From contig NW_024609836.1 in NCBI RefSeq assembly GCF_016920785.2, forward strand, positions 65,141,930 to 65,205,929: 64,000 nucleotides of DNA, read 5' to 3'. A program made the position numbers and the translations under genes. The notes beneath the pieces were generated by a model. That model worked only from the letters and a program-made list of their open reading frames with translations. It had not been told where the DNA came from and made no database searches. The first letter of the stretch is position 1, and each line of letters begins with the position of its first letter. The DNA is from Ixodes scapularis. Its lineage: Eukaryota; Arthropoda; Arachnida; Ixodida; Ixodidae. Shown here piece after piece: positions 11,460 through 21,301 of the stretch.

Positions 11460-11949
11460 CAGTGTGCTCAACTGTTAAACATAACGCGGGAGCGGTGGCC
11501 GAAACTGATACCAGAGCTGTCTAGCGATTAAATCAATGATGCGGCAGAGAATAAGCCGGCTCTTCTTGGGATTGTCGCCAATCCCCGATACAATTATCGC
11601 ACGACCTCCTCGTTCCTTTCTTTATCACCCACGCTTTAAATTTTTACTTGTTTGTTTTGTTGTTTTTTCTAGTCTGTTTAGTCACATCTACGCATTTACC
11701 ATGCCGGGCTACCATATCTCGGTGATCTTCAGTTTCTCTAATAAAGACCACCTTCTCTAAACAACAACAAAACCAATCAAAAAGCAATTTTTTTTTTATC
11801 GCCGAGTCACGTATCAGTGATTGTTTCGGAGCTGGGAGTGTAACTCCAGAAAACAACAGCGGCATAAGCTTCCAGAGTGAGCCGGTAGATGGCGCATGCA
11901 GTCTCTCCGGCCACCGCTCTCGCGTTATGTTTAACAGTTGAGTACACTG
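11460..11949. mobile_element. 490-bp TA-flanked MITE (Tc1/mariner-like ends)
   Basis: Terminal inverted repeats of about 40 bp start CAGTGTGCTCAACTGTTAAA on the left and CAGTGTACTCAACTGTTAAA on the right (reverse complement), continuing through CATAACGCG and GAGCGGTGGCCG. TA lies immediately outside both ends, as in a Tc1/mariner target-site duplication. The interior shows no transposase. The superfamily is inferred from TA plus the CAGTG end. Confidence 0.75.
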
Positions 11950-12510
11950 TATTTTTAGCAATAAAGTTACCGATCTAGTCAGCATCTTCTGTTTCAAAAT
12001 ATTTTTTTGTTTGGAAGGAAAGAGGTTTGGGGAAAGTAAGGGAGGGGGCGGGGGAAGAGAAGTTTGGGGGGGGGGGGGGGGGGGCGGAGAAAGGAAGGGC
12101 AGGAGAAAAAAGAACACGTTTAAGCGGTGTCAGGTGACGTGAAGTGTATAGATCAAATGACGTCCGGTCAAGTGACGTCAATTTCCTCGCTAAATTTGGC
12201 GGGGAAATGAAATTGCCGTATAGATCACTGACATTCATTTCCCGGCTAAATTTAGCGAAAAATCCACAGAAGGACGGACGGGCGGACAAATTTATGAAAT
12301 TACGGGATTCCTTTGTAACACGTTAAAACACAGAAAAAAAAAAACGCTTAAGATTTGAAGAAGAGTTGAGTGCTGGTGACGTGGAACTGTTTGAATCAGA
12401 CTAAAGATTGATAAATTACAGACAATTATGGAAGGTACAAAAAAATAGACTACTATCTACACTATCTTTAATGAGACTAAATCGTAATTATTTTTAAAAC
12501 AAAACACTCT
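11950..12510. other. spacer with poly-G, 3' flank of gene 1
   Basis: A run of about 20 G lies at 12065-12084 within a GA-rich strand. On the minus strand an ATTAAA sequence (12467-12472) lies 39 nt past the gene 1 stop codon and could be its polyadenylation signal. Confidence 0.4.
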
Positions 12511-12641
12511 TTAATCAAACTTCTTACCCTTCACGCACGACTCAAATGGATCACCTTCATAACCCTCATCGCACGAGCACATAGGGTTGTGGTTTATCAC
12601 AGAACATTGCGCATTTGTTCCGCAGAGATGAATGCATGGAT
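12511..12641 (-). CDS. gene 1 exon: EGF-like module, probable terminal exon
   Basis: The acceptor TAG lies at 12642-12644. Joined in phase 1 to the 17.3-kb exon, it reads NPC, then an EGF-like module: PCIHLCGTNAQC, a middle with NHNPMCSC and the end DEGYEGDP...C. This is the NPC...CGxNAxC...CSC..GYxGDPxxxC form seen in Dumpy-type EGF repeats of secreted and cuticle proteins. Two endings are possible. Reading through gives VKGKKFD and a stop at 12511-12513; splicing at the consensus donor GG|GTAAGA after 12528 makes a symmetrical phase 1-1 exon of 114 nt. I favour read-through because no following exon was found and an ATTAAA signal lies close by. The whole product would then be about 84 residues, secreted. 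Function is not known; an extracellular binding role is inference. Confidence 0.75.
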
Positions 12642-12857
12642 CTATGGGAATCAAAAAAGTACGTTTCAACTACTACTTTTCTTCAGTTTTTTATGAACAC
12701 TGAAAGTGTTTGTGTAAACAGTTTTACTACTCATAGCTAAATTAAATATAGGTCTCGCGACTATAACATGAATGCGTTTTTCAACAGACACAAAATAAGT
12801 TTCTAAGCCTAAATTAGGTCTTCAGAGATCAGGTCCGTAATAATCACATTTTTTTAC
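12642..12857. other. gene 1 intron sequence
   Basis: Unremarkable AT-rich intronic sequence up to the insertion point of the non-LTR fragment. Confidence 0.4.
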
Positions 12858-14025
12858 GTATGGCTCGATGTCCTCATGTCTCAATGTTAGACTCCCCACT
12901 TACAAATATTAAGATATTTAAGGAGATTAGAACTATCTCAGATTGCATGTTTCTACAAGAGGACATAAACTCATTTAGCAAATGGTGTTCACTGAAAGGT
13001 CTCCTACTAAACAGCTCGAAAACCAAGGTCATGTCCTATAGTCGTCAAACGCAAACGACGTGTTTCCCTTACAGTGTTCGCTCAGACGTATTGTGCCGTT
13101 CTAGTGAAGTGCGGGACTTGGGAGTGCTTTTTGACTCCTCCTTGAGATTTGATAGCCATGTGGCTCGTATAAGTACCTGCGCCTTGCGCGCGCTCGGTAT
13201 CGTTTCTCGAACGACTAGAGTATTTAAAAACCCCACAACGTTTGTAACTCTGTACCGCTCTTTGACAAGGTCTCAACTCGAATATGCATCTCCTGTATAG
13301 AATGGCAGTTGTAAAACTACCCTCCTAAGGCTGGAGCGAGTGCAAAACAAATTTTTATCTATTTATCGATATCGATATCTGCGAGATGAAACATCTCTAT
13401 CAAAGGGTAACAATGTATTGGACGTCCTACAAATGAACAGCTTATATCACCGTCGAGAAAAGGCAGATCTGGTTTTCCTTTTCAAAGTCCTTCATGGTAT
13501 GGCCGACTGTTCAGAACTGCTCTCACAGATATCTTTTCGAGTTCCTCGGACAGCGACCCGTTTGACAACGTCTTTTTACTCTCCTCGAACGTTAAATATC
13601 TTGGACCCGATGTTTCGTATGTGTCGGGCATATAATGGCATTGGAAGTGATCTTGATATTTTTTGTGTGACTGAATTTGTCAGATCTCTCAGATTCTTGT
13701 ATGGGTCTCTCTGAACCTGTCGGTGATTGTGATGTTATTATATATTATTTTAAGAAGGTATATTCGTTGTTGTGGTAGTCTTCCTACTCTGCGTTTGGAC
13801 CCTGTGTTCCGTTCTTTCCTTGTTGTGTATATCGTATCTTTGTGTCAGCATGCGTTATATATATCATATCTTTTACTCAATGTTTTGAGTTTTTTATGTT
13901 TTTTTCCTACTTTTTTGTAGTGTGTAAGTTTCGGTGTGCCAGCACCAAGACCGCATGGTCGTTCCTGGACACCTAATAAAAATTATTCTTGATTCTTGAT
14001 TCTTAATTCTTGATTATTATTATTA
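12858..14025 (+). pseudogene. 5'-truncated non-LTR retrotransposon, RT tail and 3' end
   Basis: The frame 12860-13300 gives FSKWCSLKGLLLNSSKTKVMSY-type sequence, then LGVLFDSSLRFDSHV and YRSLTRSQLEYASPV. This is the conserved region just C-terminal to the reverse transcriptase palm in Jockey/CR1/I elements. A stop at 13298-13300 interrupts it, and the tail continues at 13340-13714 with RVQNKFLSIYRYR. Then follow CCTAATAAAAATT, repeats of TTCTTGA and an (ATT)n tract ending near 14025. The catalytic core is missing, so it is dead on arrival. It lies in the intron of gene 1 in the opposite orientation. Confidence 0.85.
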
Positions 14026-14407
14026 TTATTCTGGACCCCCTATCCTCGAGTGAGTCTCTTGTGCTTGGATAAACAATATAAAAAAGTACAAATTGCGAAT
14101 TCTCTCAACACTAAAGTCGTTGCACTAACCCTTTAAGAATGCTGTTAAGTGACGAAGGATTTTGTGAGAAATAAGTAAGATTTGTTTGAGAAAAGTCTAT
14201 TTTTCTACAGTTGCGTCTGCATCGTTTTTTTTTTATCGGCCTATGTTTTGGTTTACATTTTTGGGCGTTTGCTCGCAGGCCCGCGGCAGGGGGTGAGAGC
14301 GTGAACGGGGTGTCGTCTTGTTCTCTCAAGCGCGGGGGGCTTCGAGCAGCCGCGGGGCTCGGTGGAGAAGAGTCGGACCCCGGTCGTTAACAAACGGATT
14401 GGGTGTC
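14026..14407. other. intron of gene 1, no further feature
   Basis: A GC-rich patch at 14270-14400 precedes the dual hairpin. No exon is seen. Confidence 0.3.
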
Positions 14408-14460
14408 AGACAGGGGTCGTGGACGGAAGCCCAAGACCCCTGTCTTGGGCTTCCGTCCAC
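14408..14460. repeat. two overlapping, mutually exclusive hairpins
   Basis: GTGGACGGAAGCCCAAGA (14419-14436) pairs perfectly with 14443-14460 around the 6-nt loop CCCCTG. A second inverted repeat, AGACAGGGGTC (14408-14418) with GACCCCTGTCT (14434-14444), overlaps the first stem, so only one can form at a time. Confidence 0.85.
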
Positions 14461-15153
14461 ATTTGTGGCTTTTAAGCGGGTGTGCTTGTGTCCGGCGTAT
14501 TTCACCGCTTAGTGTACAAACTTCGCTTTTAATCACCGCAATAACTTAAGTTGGTGGCGCCAGTCAGACGGTGCAGAAAGCATGTTGTGACTCTACAAAG
14601 AATTTGGGTTTGACCGTTGAAGTGTTGGAGGGGGGTCACGTTGACAGCTCGCTGGTCATTGGGTAAAAGTGTACCACGTGACAATGGGCAAATTCGAAGT
14701 GATTGGCCCGTCTCTGGAGGGAAAGGAGGCCCCTATACGAGTCTAGAAAAGGGCTGCCGAGAGGATTCTCGGGGATTCGGCTTTTGCGATCAGGCAGATT
14801 CGGCTCATGAGACTGAGGGATTAAAGTATGGGTTTTAATTTTGGGAGTTTTGTCATGTAAATTACTGTAGACTTTTTGTCGTTTTGATTTGAAATAAACG
14901 TGGCCACACTGGCCATCGTAAACCAACCAACGTCGTAATGTGTCCAGCGGGATCGAACAACTTTTATTTTTTTTTTCTTATTCGACTTCCCGGGGGACTT
15001 GCATCGGGCGAACATCATCATAGGTCATCACCATCCTGACCGGGACCCCTCTACCCTCCCTTGGAAAGTTGACTAGTGCGTTTGTGAATACCGATTTCTT
15101 CCCTTCTTACGATGGTCGTAACTTACGAACTTCTAAGCTAAGTTGTCGTAACC
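14461..15153. other. intron of gene 1, no further feature
   Basis: Short frames only. The segment near 15085-15150, with repeated CTTACGA and GTCGTAAC motifs, resembles a part of 10700-10820 and may be an older repeat into which the Harbinger element inserted. Confidence 0.3.
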
Positions 15154-15156
15154 TAA

Positions 15157-16038
15157 AGGCCGGTTCAGACACTTGGGTTTGACTGCGTTCCACTGCGGAA
15201 CGGCATGCTTGCGGCCGACTGCAGAAGCGGGTCGCCTAGCAACCGACGACGCTTGGCGTTCCGCAACGCACCGCAACAGAGTTGGGCCAGGCTGAACTTT
15301 CGAGTGCGGAGGAGCATGCGGTCGGTTGCGGTGGACCAATCGCAATTCGGGAAAAAAAGAACGCCGAAGCGCATGCGCGGCGCTGGCAACTACATCCGGT
15401 TCGTCCCGTTTTTCCGGTCGGGGACGTCTGCTTCTTCGTCTGCTTCTGAAGTTTCTTCTACGTACTCACCTCTGCCTCGTCATACGGAAGTATTGAAAGA
15501 AGTCCTGGCCGTTGTCCAGGCGCATGTTGCGCACCAGATGGTGGTACTCCCCGAAAGTTTCGCGGGACCGCAGGAGTGAGCGCACCCACTCGCGGTCGGG
15601 GTGGCGTCGCCGCTGGAGAAAAATCATCGCGGTGGTAGCCCGCACAACCAGGGGCCAGTTCGCCTCACTGCCCGCCTGTGCAATGTATCCCCGCCCGTCG
15701 TCTAGGAAGAGATTCCTCAGGTTTTCTGTTTCTTCCAGTCTCGACAACCCCGACGAACACGGAGAAGTCGCGGCCATACCGACGCTACCGTTGGACGCCG
15801 CCATGTTCGTTGTGATCATAGTTGCTTGAATTCATTCGCTGCAAGTCGCGGAAGTTGCGGCTTCGATTGGTGCGCCGCAAGAGCCGATAGCAAGCTCCTA
15901 TTGGTTCTTGACTGCGGCGGACGGCACTTCCACGCAACTGTGTGTACAAGCCATCCGCAAGCGCACTCCGCATCGTTCCGCAGTCGCGCTTCTGTAACCG
16001 AACGCACCGCAGTCGAACGCAAGTGTCTGAACTGGCCT
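15157..16038. mobile_element. PIF/Harbinger-type transposon, internally deleted (882 bp)
   Basis: Ends are AGGCCGGTTCAGACACTTG on the left and AGGCCAGTTCAGACACTTG on the right (reverse complement). They are flanked by a direct TAA at 15154-15156 and 16039-16041, the three-base TWA target duplication typical of PIF/Harbinger. Subterminal sequence is rich in CTGCGG / CCGCAG words. The interior on the minus strand still codes the N-terminal exon of a transposase (separate entry). The catalytic DDE part is absent, so this copy cannot move itself. Confidence 0.85.
15470..15819 (-). pseudogene. Harbinger transposase N-terminal exon
   Basis: The open frame gives about 116 residues. Its C-terminal third, RRRHPDREWVRSLLRSRE followed by FGEYHHLVRNMRLD and DFFQYFRMTRQR, is the conserved N-terminal block of PIF/Harbinger transposases (compare the animal HARBI1 type WV..L..R...G.Y..L...LR..D...F..F.RM). 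At the end of the block the sequence CAGAG|GTGAGT is a strong splice donor at 15470, so this is a first exon whose following exons were lost by internal deletion. Two start codons are possible, at 15819 or 15804; the second has an A at -3. The exon has no stop or frameshift, which suggests the deletion is recent or the element is young. Confidence 0.8.
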
Positions 16039-16041
16039 TAA

Positions 16042-17268
16042 GAAGCTCTTCGTGAATTTGAATTCTGTTCTGCAGCGCCCACGTATTCTTTCCTTTCCTG
16101 TTTTCGCGACTTGTGCAAGAGCAGAGGCATTGAGCAAGTGACCGATGACCGCCAACAGGGCCTATGAGTGGCTGTCCGGAACCACGTGATGAGCATGCTC
16201 AAGGCCTCCGTGAAGAACACAAGCCAACTTAAAAAAAAAAAAAAGCTATTCGCTCTAAAAAAAAAAAAAAAAAAAAAAAAATAAAAAAACCGGAAGAGGC
16301 GGATTGGCGCATGACATATCACAGTGTTGTCTCCTCACAATTTCTGAAGCATCCTGTTTGGACACCCCTTCAGCTGGAACGTGCTGTGCATGTTTCTTTA
16401 TTTCTATCTACTGAAGTCACCAGCCCATGCCATTTAAATGCCCGCTCAACAAACCAAAACATAGAATAAAAATGCTTAATTGGAACATTCTTCTGCATCG
16501 CTACTACAATAAAATCCCAGCAAGTATGTTAACTAATATATATATAAATTGGTATTTACAATTTAGCGATTCTTTGAGAGTTGCATCAAACTCCATTTTA
16601 TAGAACCGATTGAATATGTAAATAAGTAATTAACCAAATGTCATTTATTATTAGCTGAACATTTTTCCATATATTCAAAGCCCTACTATATATGACAAAA
16701 TATTCAAAATTGCGTACAGCTGATATAGTGCATTTTCTTCTCATCTACCTTTTTGTTTTTAAGCAGCTGTTCAAACGCTTGGTGGCATTTTTTAATAAAA
16801 ATTAGTAAAGAACAACTACGTACTTCTGTTGAGTTACGAAACAAAAAATTGTATTTGAAATAGTAAATTTGGGTTCACAATAAGCATCCCAGGAGGTAGG
16901 ATGGGACTATGATAAAACTAATTATTCGTTTAAAGGAGAGCGAAATGTTTTTGTTTAGATATGACTATAAACTATGTTTTAAACTCTGTTTCTAGAATCA
17001 AAGTCCAAAATGATGAAAAAATTTTGTGTAGCATAATTACGTGAGTTTACCATTAGATTAGAAACTAACATTTAAGTAAGCAAAATACGCAATTCATGGG
17101 CTGAAATAACAGTTAAAAGGCGATGAAATGTTCAGCTACATAAAACAGAAATATTCAGGACCAGGTAAAAAATGTTGACTAAACACACGATATGAAGTTG
17201 TATCCTTCCGATCGAAATGTTAAGTGTGTAATGATAATAACAGCTGTACTGATTGTTTAGTTTCTTAC
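16042..17268. other. gene 1 intron, AT-rich
   Basis: Poly-A runs lie at 16230-16290. The rest, to the donor of the cysteine-rich exon, is AT-rich without recognisable exons or repeats. Confidence 0.35.
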
Positions 17269-17343
17269 TCTGGCATGAAGAATCCACGCACGCCGTTGAT
17301 TGGCTACAATCACCGTTGACCGTACATTCCGGAACTTTTCGTG
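17269..17343 (-). CDS. gene 1 exon: short cysteine-rich module
   Basis: The acceptor TTTCTTTATAG precedes 17343 and the donor A|GTAAGA follows 17269. The 75-nt exon is phase 1-1 and reads ARKVPECTVNGDCSQSTACV then DSSCQ. The spacing C-x5-C-x5-C-x4-C, followed across the junction by NPC, is the short linker module (DC..., AC...C, NPC) that alternates with EGF repeats in Dumpy-like proteins. It links the signal-peptide exon at 23.6 kb (one base left over, G plus CA gives alanine) to the EGF exon at 12.6 kb (A plus AT gives asparagine). Both junctions keep frame, which supports the model. Confidence 0.8.
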
Positions 17344-17489
17344 CTATAAAGAAAACAGAAAACAATGTGGGTCTTTTATGAGACTAAGTATTTAAATAAA
17401 ATTATTGCCTTAAACTCAATCGAAGTGAAATATGGTAAATATGACACAGCTGGATACAATTATCCGACCTGATCCGTGTTTCTTAACCC

Positions 17490-17570
17490 CAATACTAAAT
17501 ACTGTAATGCTGAATATTGAGTAATACTAACCAAGTGTAAAGAATATTGATTTAAAAAATACAGAGGAAC
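17490..17570. repeat. intron block shared with gene 2 (near 35.13 kb)
   Basis: AATGCTGAATATTGAGTAAT and ACTAACCAAGTGT match 35115-35210 (AATGCTTTAGTACTGAGTATTGAGTAATACTAG broken by small changes, then CCAAGTGT). It lies upstream of the second coding exon in both genes. Confidence 0.65.
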
Positions 17571-18066
17571 TACTTGACAACTCGGAATAATTTCACTATA
17601 AATACAATTCCTAAATCAAGGGTGCCCTGAGGCGGTTTCTAAAATGGCCTAAATATGGCTAACTATGACGATAACTCACTCTGATGGCTCTAAGCACCCT
17701 AAAAATCTTTAAAGTTTGACGATACACGGCCAATTTTCCTATTAAAAAGCAAAGATCGCAACACACCGAGATCTTCTCCGGCAATGAGAGGAGCATGTTC
17801 CGAAACCACGACCACTGTTAGCCAATAGCAATTGAGGAATCCTCGCAGCTCGGGCATGTGCAACCGCGAAGCGATATCTTGAATCCGCGCGGCTCGTTGA
17901 CCCTAAAGACCGGACTATGATTCAAGCCAGCAAGCACGCGCTCGAGAGCTGAAGACGGAACACACCACTCCCACAAAAGAAACAATAACAACAATAACGA
18001 CAACAACGAACCATAGTGCGTTGGGTATTGAGACAATTATTGTAGTATTATGCTTTAGGGAGTTTT

Positions 18067-18213
18067 AGGAGTTTTAGGGAACCGTTTTTGCACGTCCGGT
18101 ACGGTACGAAATGCGCATCTGAGAGTCTTTTGCGGTAGCGCGTGTGCAGTTGGTACCGGAGGGCCTATCGTATGCCGTATCCGATGTGTGAAAACGGCTC
18201 CCTCAAACTCCCC
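18067..18213. mobile_element. 147-bp inverted-repeat element
   Basis: The left arm AGGAGTTTTAGGGAACCG and, in reverse complement, the right arm GGGAGTTTGAGGGAGCCG pair, continuing through GTTTTxxCAC. The middle is GC-rich with GGTACCGGAGG. It is a probable MITE without coding. Confidence 0.6.
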
Positions 18214-18234
18214 ACTATCGCCGACCGATCCAAT

Positions 18235-18320
18235 CACGCTCACAGTGAATATGTATAGCGGTCATGCGCTTTTTGTGCGCGTGATTGATTTGGCCGGTGA
18301 TATCGAATCCCCCAAGACGA
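18235..18320. repeat. intron block shared with gene 2 (41.69-41.78 kb)
   Basis: GTGAATATGTA, GGTCATG, GCGCGTGATTGATTTGGC and GATATCGAATCC occur in the same order at 41692-41775. It may be part of the gene 1 / gene 2 duplication or a dispersed repeat. Confidence 0.65.
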
Positions 18321-18604
18321 CGCGCACCGTGACGATGCTCTTTTTTTGACTATGCTTGTTTGGCCTCCGTCGTATCGTAGCTTCGGCTGTGATCAGACTA
18401 AAAGCGAAACGGAGGATAGCTTTCCCTTGGGAATGATCACTTTATAATTGATGCCTACCTGGACTAGTATAAATAAAATAAGTATTGGCACGGTGCCATT
18501 ACGTGGTTTCATCCCATTTTAGTGGGTGTAGAGGGAGAGCTGTACGACACGGTACCTTATCCGCAGCCGCACGATTGCCGCGACAACTAAAAATTGGCGT
18601 TGCT

Positions 18605-18790
18605 AGCTATACACCAACACAGTGTTTACAAACAAGCCCGCTTTGCCCACACCATGTGTGATCACTGGGCGTGCGCACAAACCAATGTCGGGAGGAGTGA
18701 AGCCTGTACGCATGCGCAGTACCGACAGCAGCGACACCGTAATGGCGTGATGTCAGTGAGTTGATTTGGTTTCTAGGATAACGGTACATA
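18605..18790. repeat. dispersed repeat D, copy 1
   Basis: Shares AACAAGCCCGC, CATGCGCAGT, GACAGCAGCG and GTGAGTTGA-type blocks with 26415-26580 over about 160 bp. It also contains TGTTTACAAAC. Confidence 0.65.
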
Positions 18791-19179
18791 GGAAGGACTC
18801 GCATTCAGAGAATCCCCGTCGCCGAAGTTGCTTTGTGACCCGGGATCGTTTTTAGGGCCGATTTTTGCAGCCTGGATTCCAACGAAATGATGTAGCGAAG
18901 GTGGATTTTAGGAAAGACTTTCCCCTGGCGGGGATCAAACCACTAACGTCCTGCTCAGAACTCCGATAGCCCGTACCGTGCGTCTGCGTCGAGGCTTAGA
19001 TTAGCCGGCTTTTAGTTGTTATTTGTGTACTCGCGTTGCCGCGAAAAAGCTTCGACTTCTGATGGTGGGGGGCGTTCAAAAGAAGCTGCACATTCAATGT
19101 TTTCCGACTGAACCTGTAAAACTAAACTGATTAAAAAATATGCATACGTTCTTTTGGTGACCGCGTGCAAACGCAGTTG

Positions 19180-19390
19180 AATTTAATTTTTTTTAGATAT
19201 TGTGTCACCTCAAAGAGAAAGCACCGCGCGAAACACTAAGTTCAGTTACGAGCCATAAGAATTTAGAGCGTCGAAGAAACCGAAATGTTTCACGCTTTAC
19301 GTTATCTATGTCATTGTGAATCTAAGATATAAGAAGGACATTAGAATAGATAGAATACGGTGCACCGTGTTTGGTCGAAGTTCATTCAAT
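19180..19390. repeat. intron block shared with gene 2 (43.25-43.47 kb)
   Basis: TTGTGTCACCTCAAAGAGAA, AAGCACC and a downstream run ending GGTCGAAGTTCATTCA align with 43257-43470 (TTGTGTCACTTCGGAGAGAA, AAGCACC, GATCGGCATTCATT). It marks the duplicated first intron. Confidence 0.6.
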
Positions 19391-20129
19391 CACATTCGAA
19401 AGGCAAAAATATGTATGGCAAATTGCTAGGCAATAGTGTTGCACACGAGAAACATTCGGGCGTAATCACTCAGCGGTTACACTTTATAGCGAAGCACATT
19501 GATGTTAGTCCGTGTAGCGTCGCAATAGTATCTAGTGCTCAAACTCAGGCGCCTAACATCTTTTCTCACGCTGTTCTTGACTGAGATTCCGCGCTGCTAA
19601 ACGCCTACTTTCACGGCACTCTTCGTTAGAAACGTTAGCGCGTACCATACCCACTTCTAGCAGTTCCTGGAATGATGCGATACCGTTAATCACTCCTCCG
19701 TCTGTGCGCCTTGGCTCAATCACGTGAACACTTCCATCTTGCCCACCTCTAGCCACGTTGCCTCCCCTCTTTAGAGCGCGAAGATTTCTCCGTAGGTGCG
19801 CAGGTGGCCGAACTAAAGTCCCTCTATAGTAAAAGTTGTGTGAGTGATCGATCTTCCGACACACTCTCACCGTCTAGAAAAAGTCTTCTCCTCCTCTTTG
19901 AATTCCCCCTTGCCACGACCACTGATTGGCCGAGCTCCTGTCCAGGTTCGCTACTTTCGTTTGCCATTTTTACCCATCCGTGTCCAGGCCTCGCTTTCTC
20001 CGGCGGCGTAAACACGGCGCTCAGCGGAAGGGCACCCTAAAAGGCGCTAGCATCCAGATGAAAGAAGAAAAGATTCGGGGAGAGCAGAAAAAAAGCGAGA
20101 AATTTTCGAAGGAAAGAGGAAAAGGCGCT

Positions 20130-20450
20130 ACTTTCAATATACACCAACTCAACTATATTACGCCCAGCTGGTGGCAGCAGAAAACTAACAACACGCGAAC
20201 AGGCATCAGCACGGTAGAACAAGAGTGTGCTTGTATGATATGGGCTATCGAAAAACTCTCATGCTATCTGAAAGGATCTTCGTTTATTTTCGAAACTGAC
20301 CGCTGCCCTCTCATGTGGCTTAATCAGACGTTAAACAAAAACGGTCGTTTAATGAGGTGGAGCTTGGCACTCCAACAATTTACTTTCACGGTGCGGCACA
20401 AGAAAGACAAAAACAACGCCAATGCCGATTGCCTGAGCTGCATTCCTTAG
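20130..20450 (+). pseudogene. Ty3/gypsy polyprotein fragment, RNase H
   Basis: The open frame contains STVEQECACMIWAIEKL, then FIFETDRCPLMWLNQTLNKN and RHKKDKNNANADCLSCIP with a stop at 20448-20450. This is the C-terminal part of the RT-RNase H of Ty3/gypsy elements (TxEQE..A..WA, ETD..PL.WL, NxxADxLS). Some conserved residues have changed (ADCLSC in place of ADxLSR). The upstream RT and the integrase are missing, and the frame before about 20130 is unrelated. It is a decayed insertion in intron 1 of gene 1. Confidence 0.85.
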
Positions 20451-21076
20451 TGCTCCTTTAGTTCTGCGAAAAAGTCCCCAGATAATTTTTTTTTCTAATG
20501 TGCGAATTTTTACTTTGGTGATTTCGCGATATTGAGGCTTATGACTGCACTTAAATTTGTGAGGAAGTTCGTTGCATTATTTCGCTCCTAATGATTTTAA
20601 GGGGTCTGGCCTCGCTGATTTGCGACGCCCGATTGCTTCCAATGTAGTTTTTGCCGCTCGTCAACCAAGTAACTTCCGCACCTCGGCTTGCTGCTATCGT
20701 GCCTGACCTGCAGACTGCACAAATATCTGGGACAACACCTCTATACTGCCACTCAGGAGCTTCGGAAGCAGAGCACCTTCTGGCCGCACCCTGGCCCTGG
20801 CGAAGCTTCCAAGACCTGGCGACTGTGGCCTTCCAGCCTGGATATATACTTGTCCACGACTCGCAAGAGTACTACTATGAAGTCGTCGCCTACAACGGCC
20901 TTCGGCGTGCTACATGCCTGTCTCCGACATCTCCAAGGAGCACGGAACTACGTCGAGGCCAAACGGCCACAGCTCGGCTCTCTCCATTTGCGTGCTTCTG
21001 CAGCTCCCACGTCTCCAGTTTCTCAAGAGGCGTCAGCCCCTTGACCAACTTCCGAACTGGGTAGCATTATCCGAGC
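20451..21076. other. remnant between gypsy RNase H and LTR
   Basis: Two long overlapping frames (20651-21064 and 20688-21044, plus) are GC-rich and show no integrase zinc finger or DDE motif that I can see. Probably internal gypsy sequence after deletion, or unrelated. Confidence 0.35.
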
Positions 21077-21301
21077 TGTAACGATTGCGGTGCTGTCCTA
21101 CGCTATGCATTTTTCTTGGCTTCCCAATAGGATTTTCCAGAGGGGCGCGGGACTGTATTTCTTTCTTTTTTCACTGTCCTGATTGGCTACACGATCCTTA
21201 AAAGCCAGATCCTTTTGTAATAAACACACATCTTCCAGCAGCAGAGAGTCTGTCTGTTCCTCGGCAGCTGTTCTGTCGTCGAAACCGCCGGAAACGTAAC
21301 A
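21077..21301 (+). mobile_element. probable LTR of the gypsy remnant (225 bp)
   Basis: It starts TGTAACG and ends CGTAACA, a perfect 7-bp inverted terminus with TG...CA ends. An AATAAA (about 21221) sits 80 bp before the end, followed by a typical R-U5-like tail with GTCTGTCTGTTCCTCGGCAG. No clear polypurine tract precedes it and no target duplication could be checked because the partner LTR is absent. Confidence 0.55.

Noticed and set aside
20651..21064. 137-codon frame after the gypsy RNase H, considered as integrase
   Set aside because: No HHCC finger, no DDE motif and two overlapping frames of similar length.
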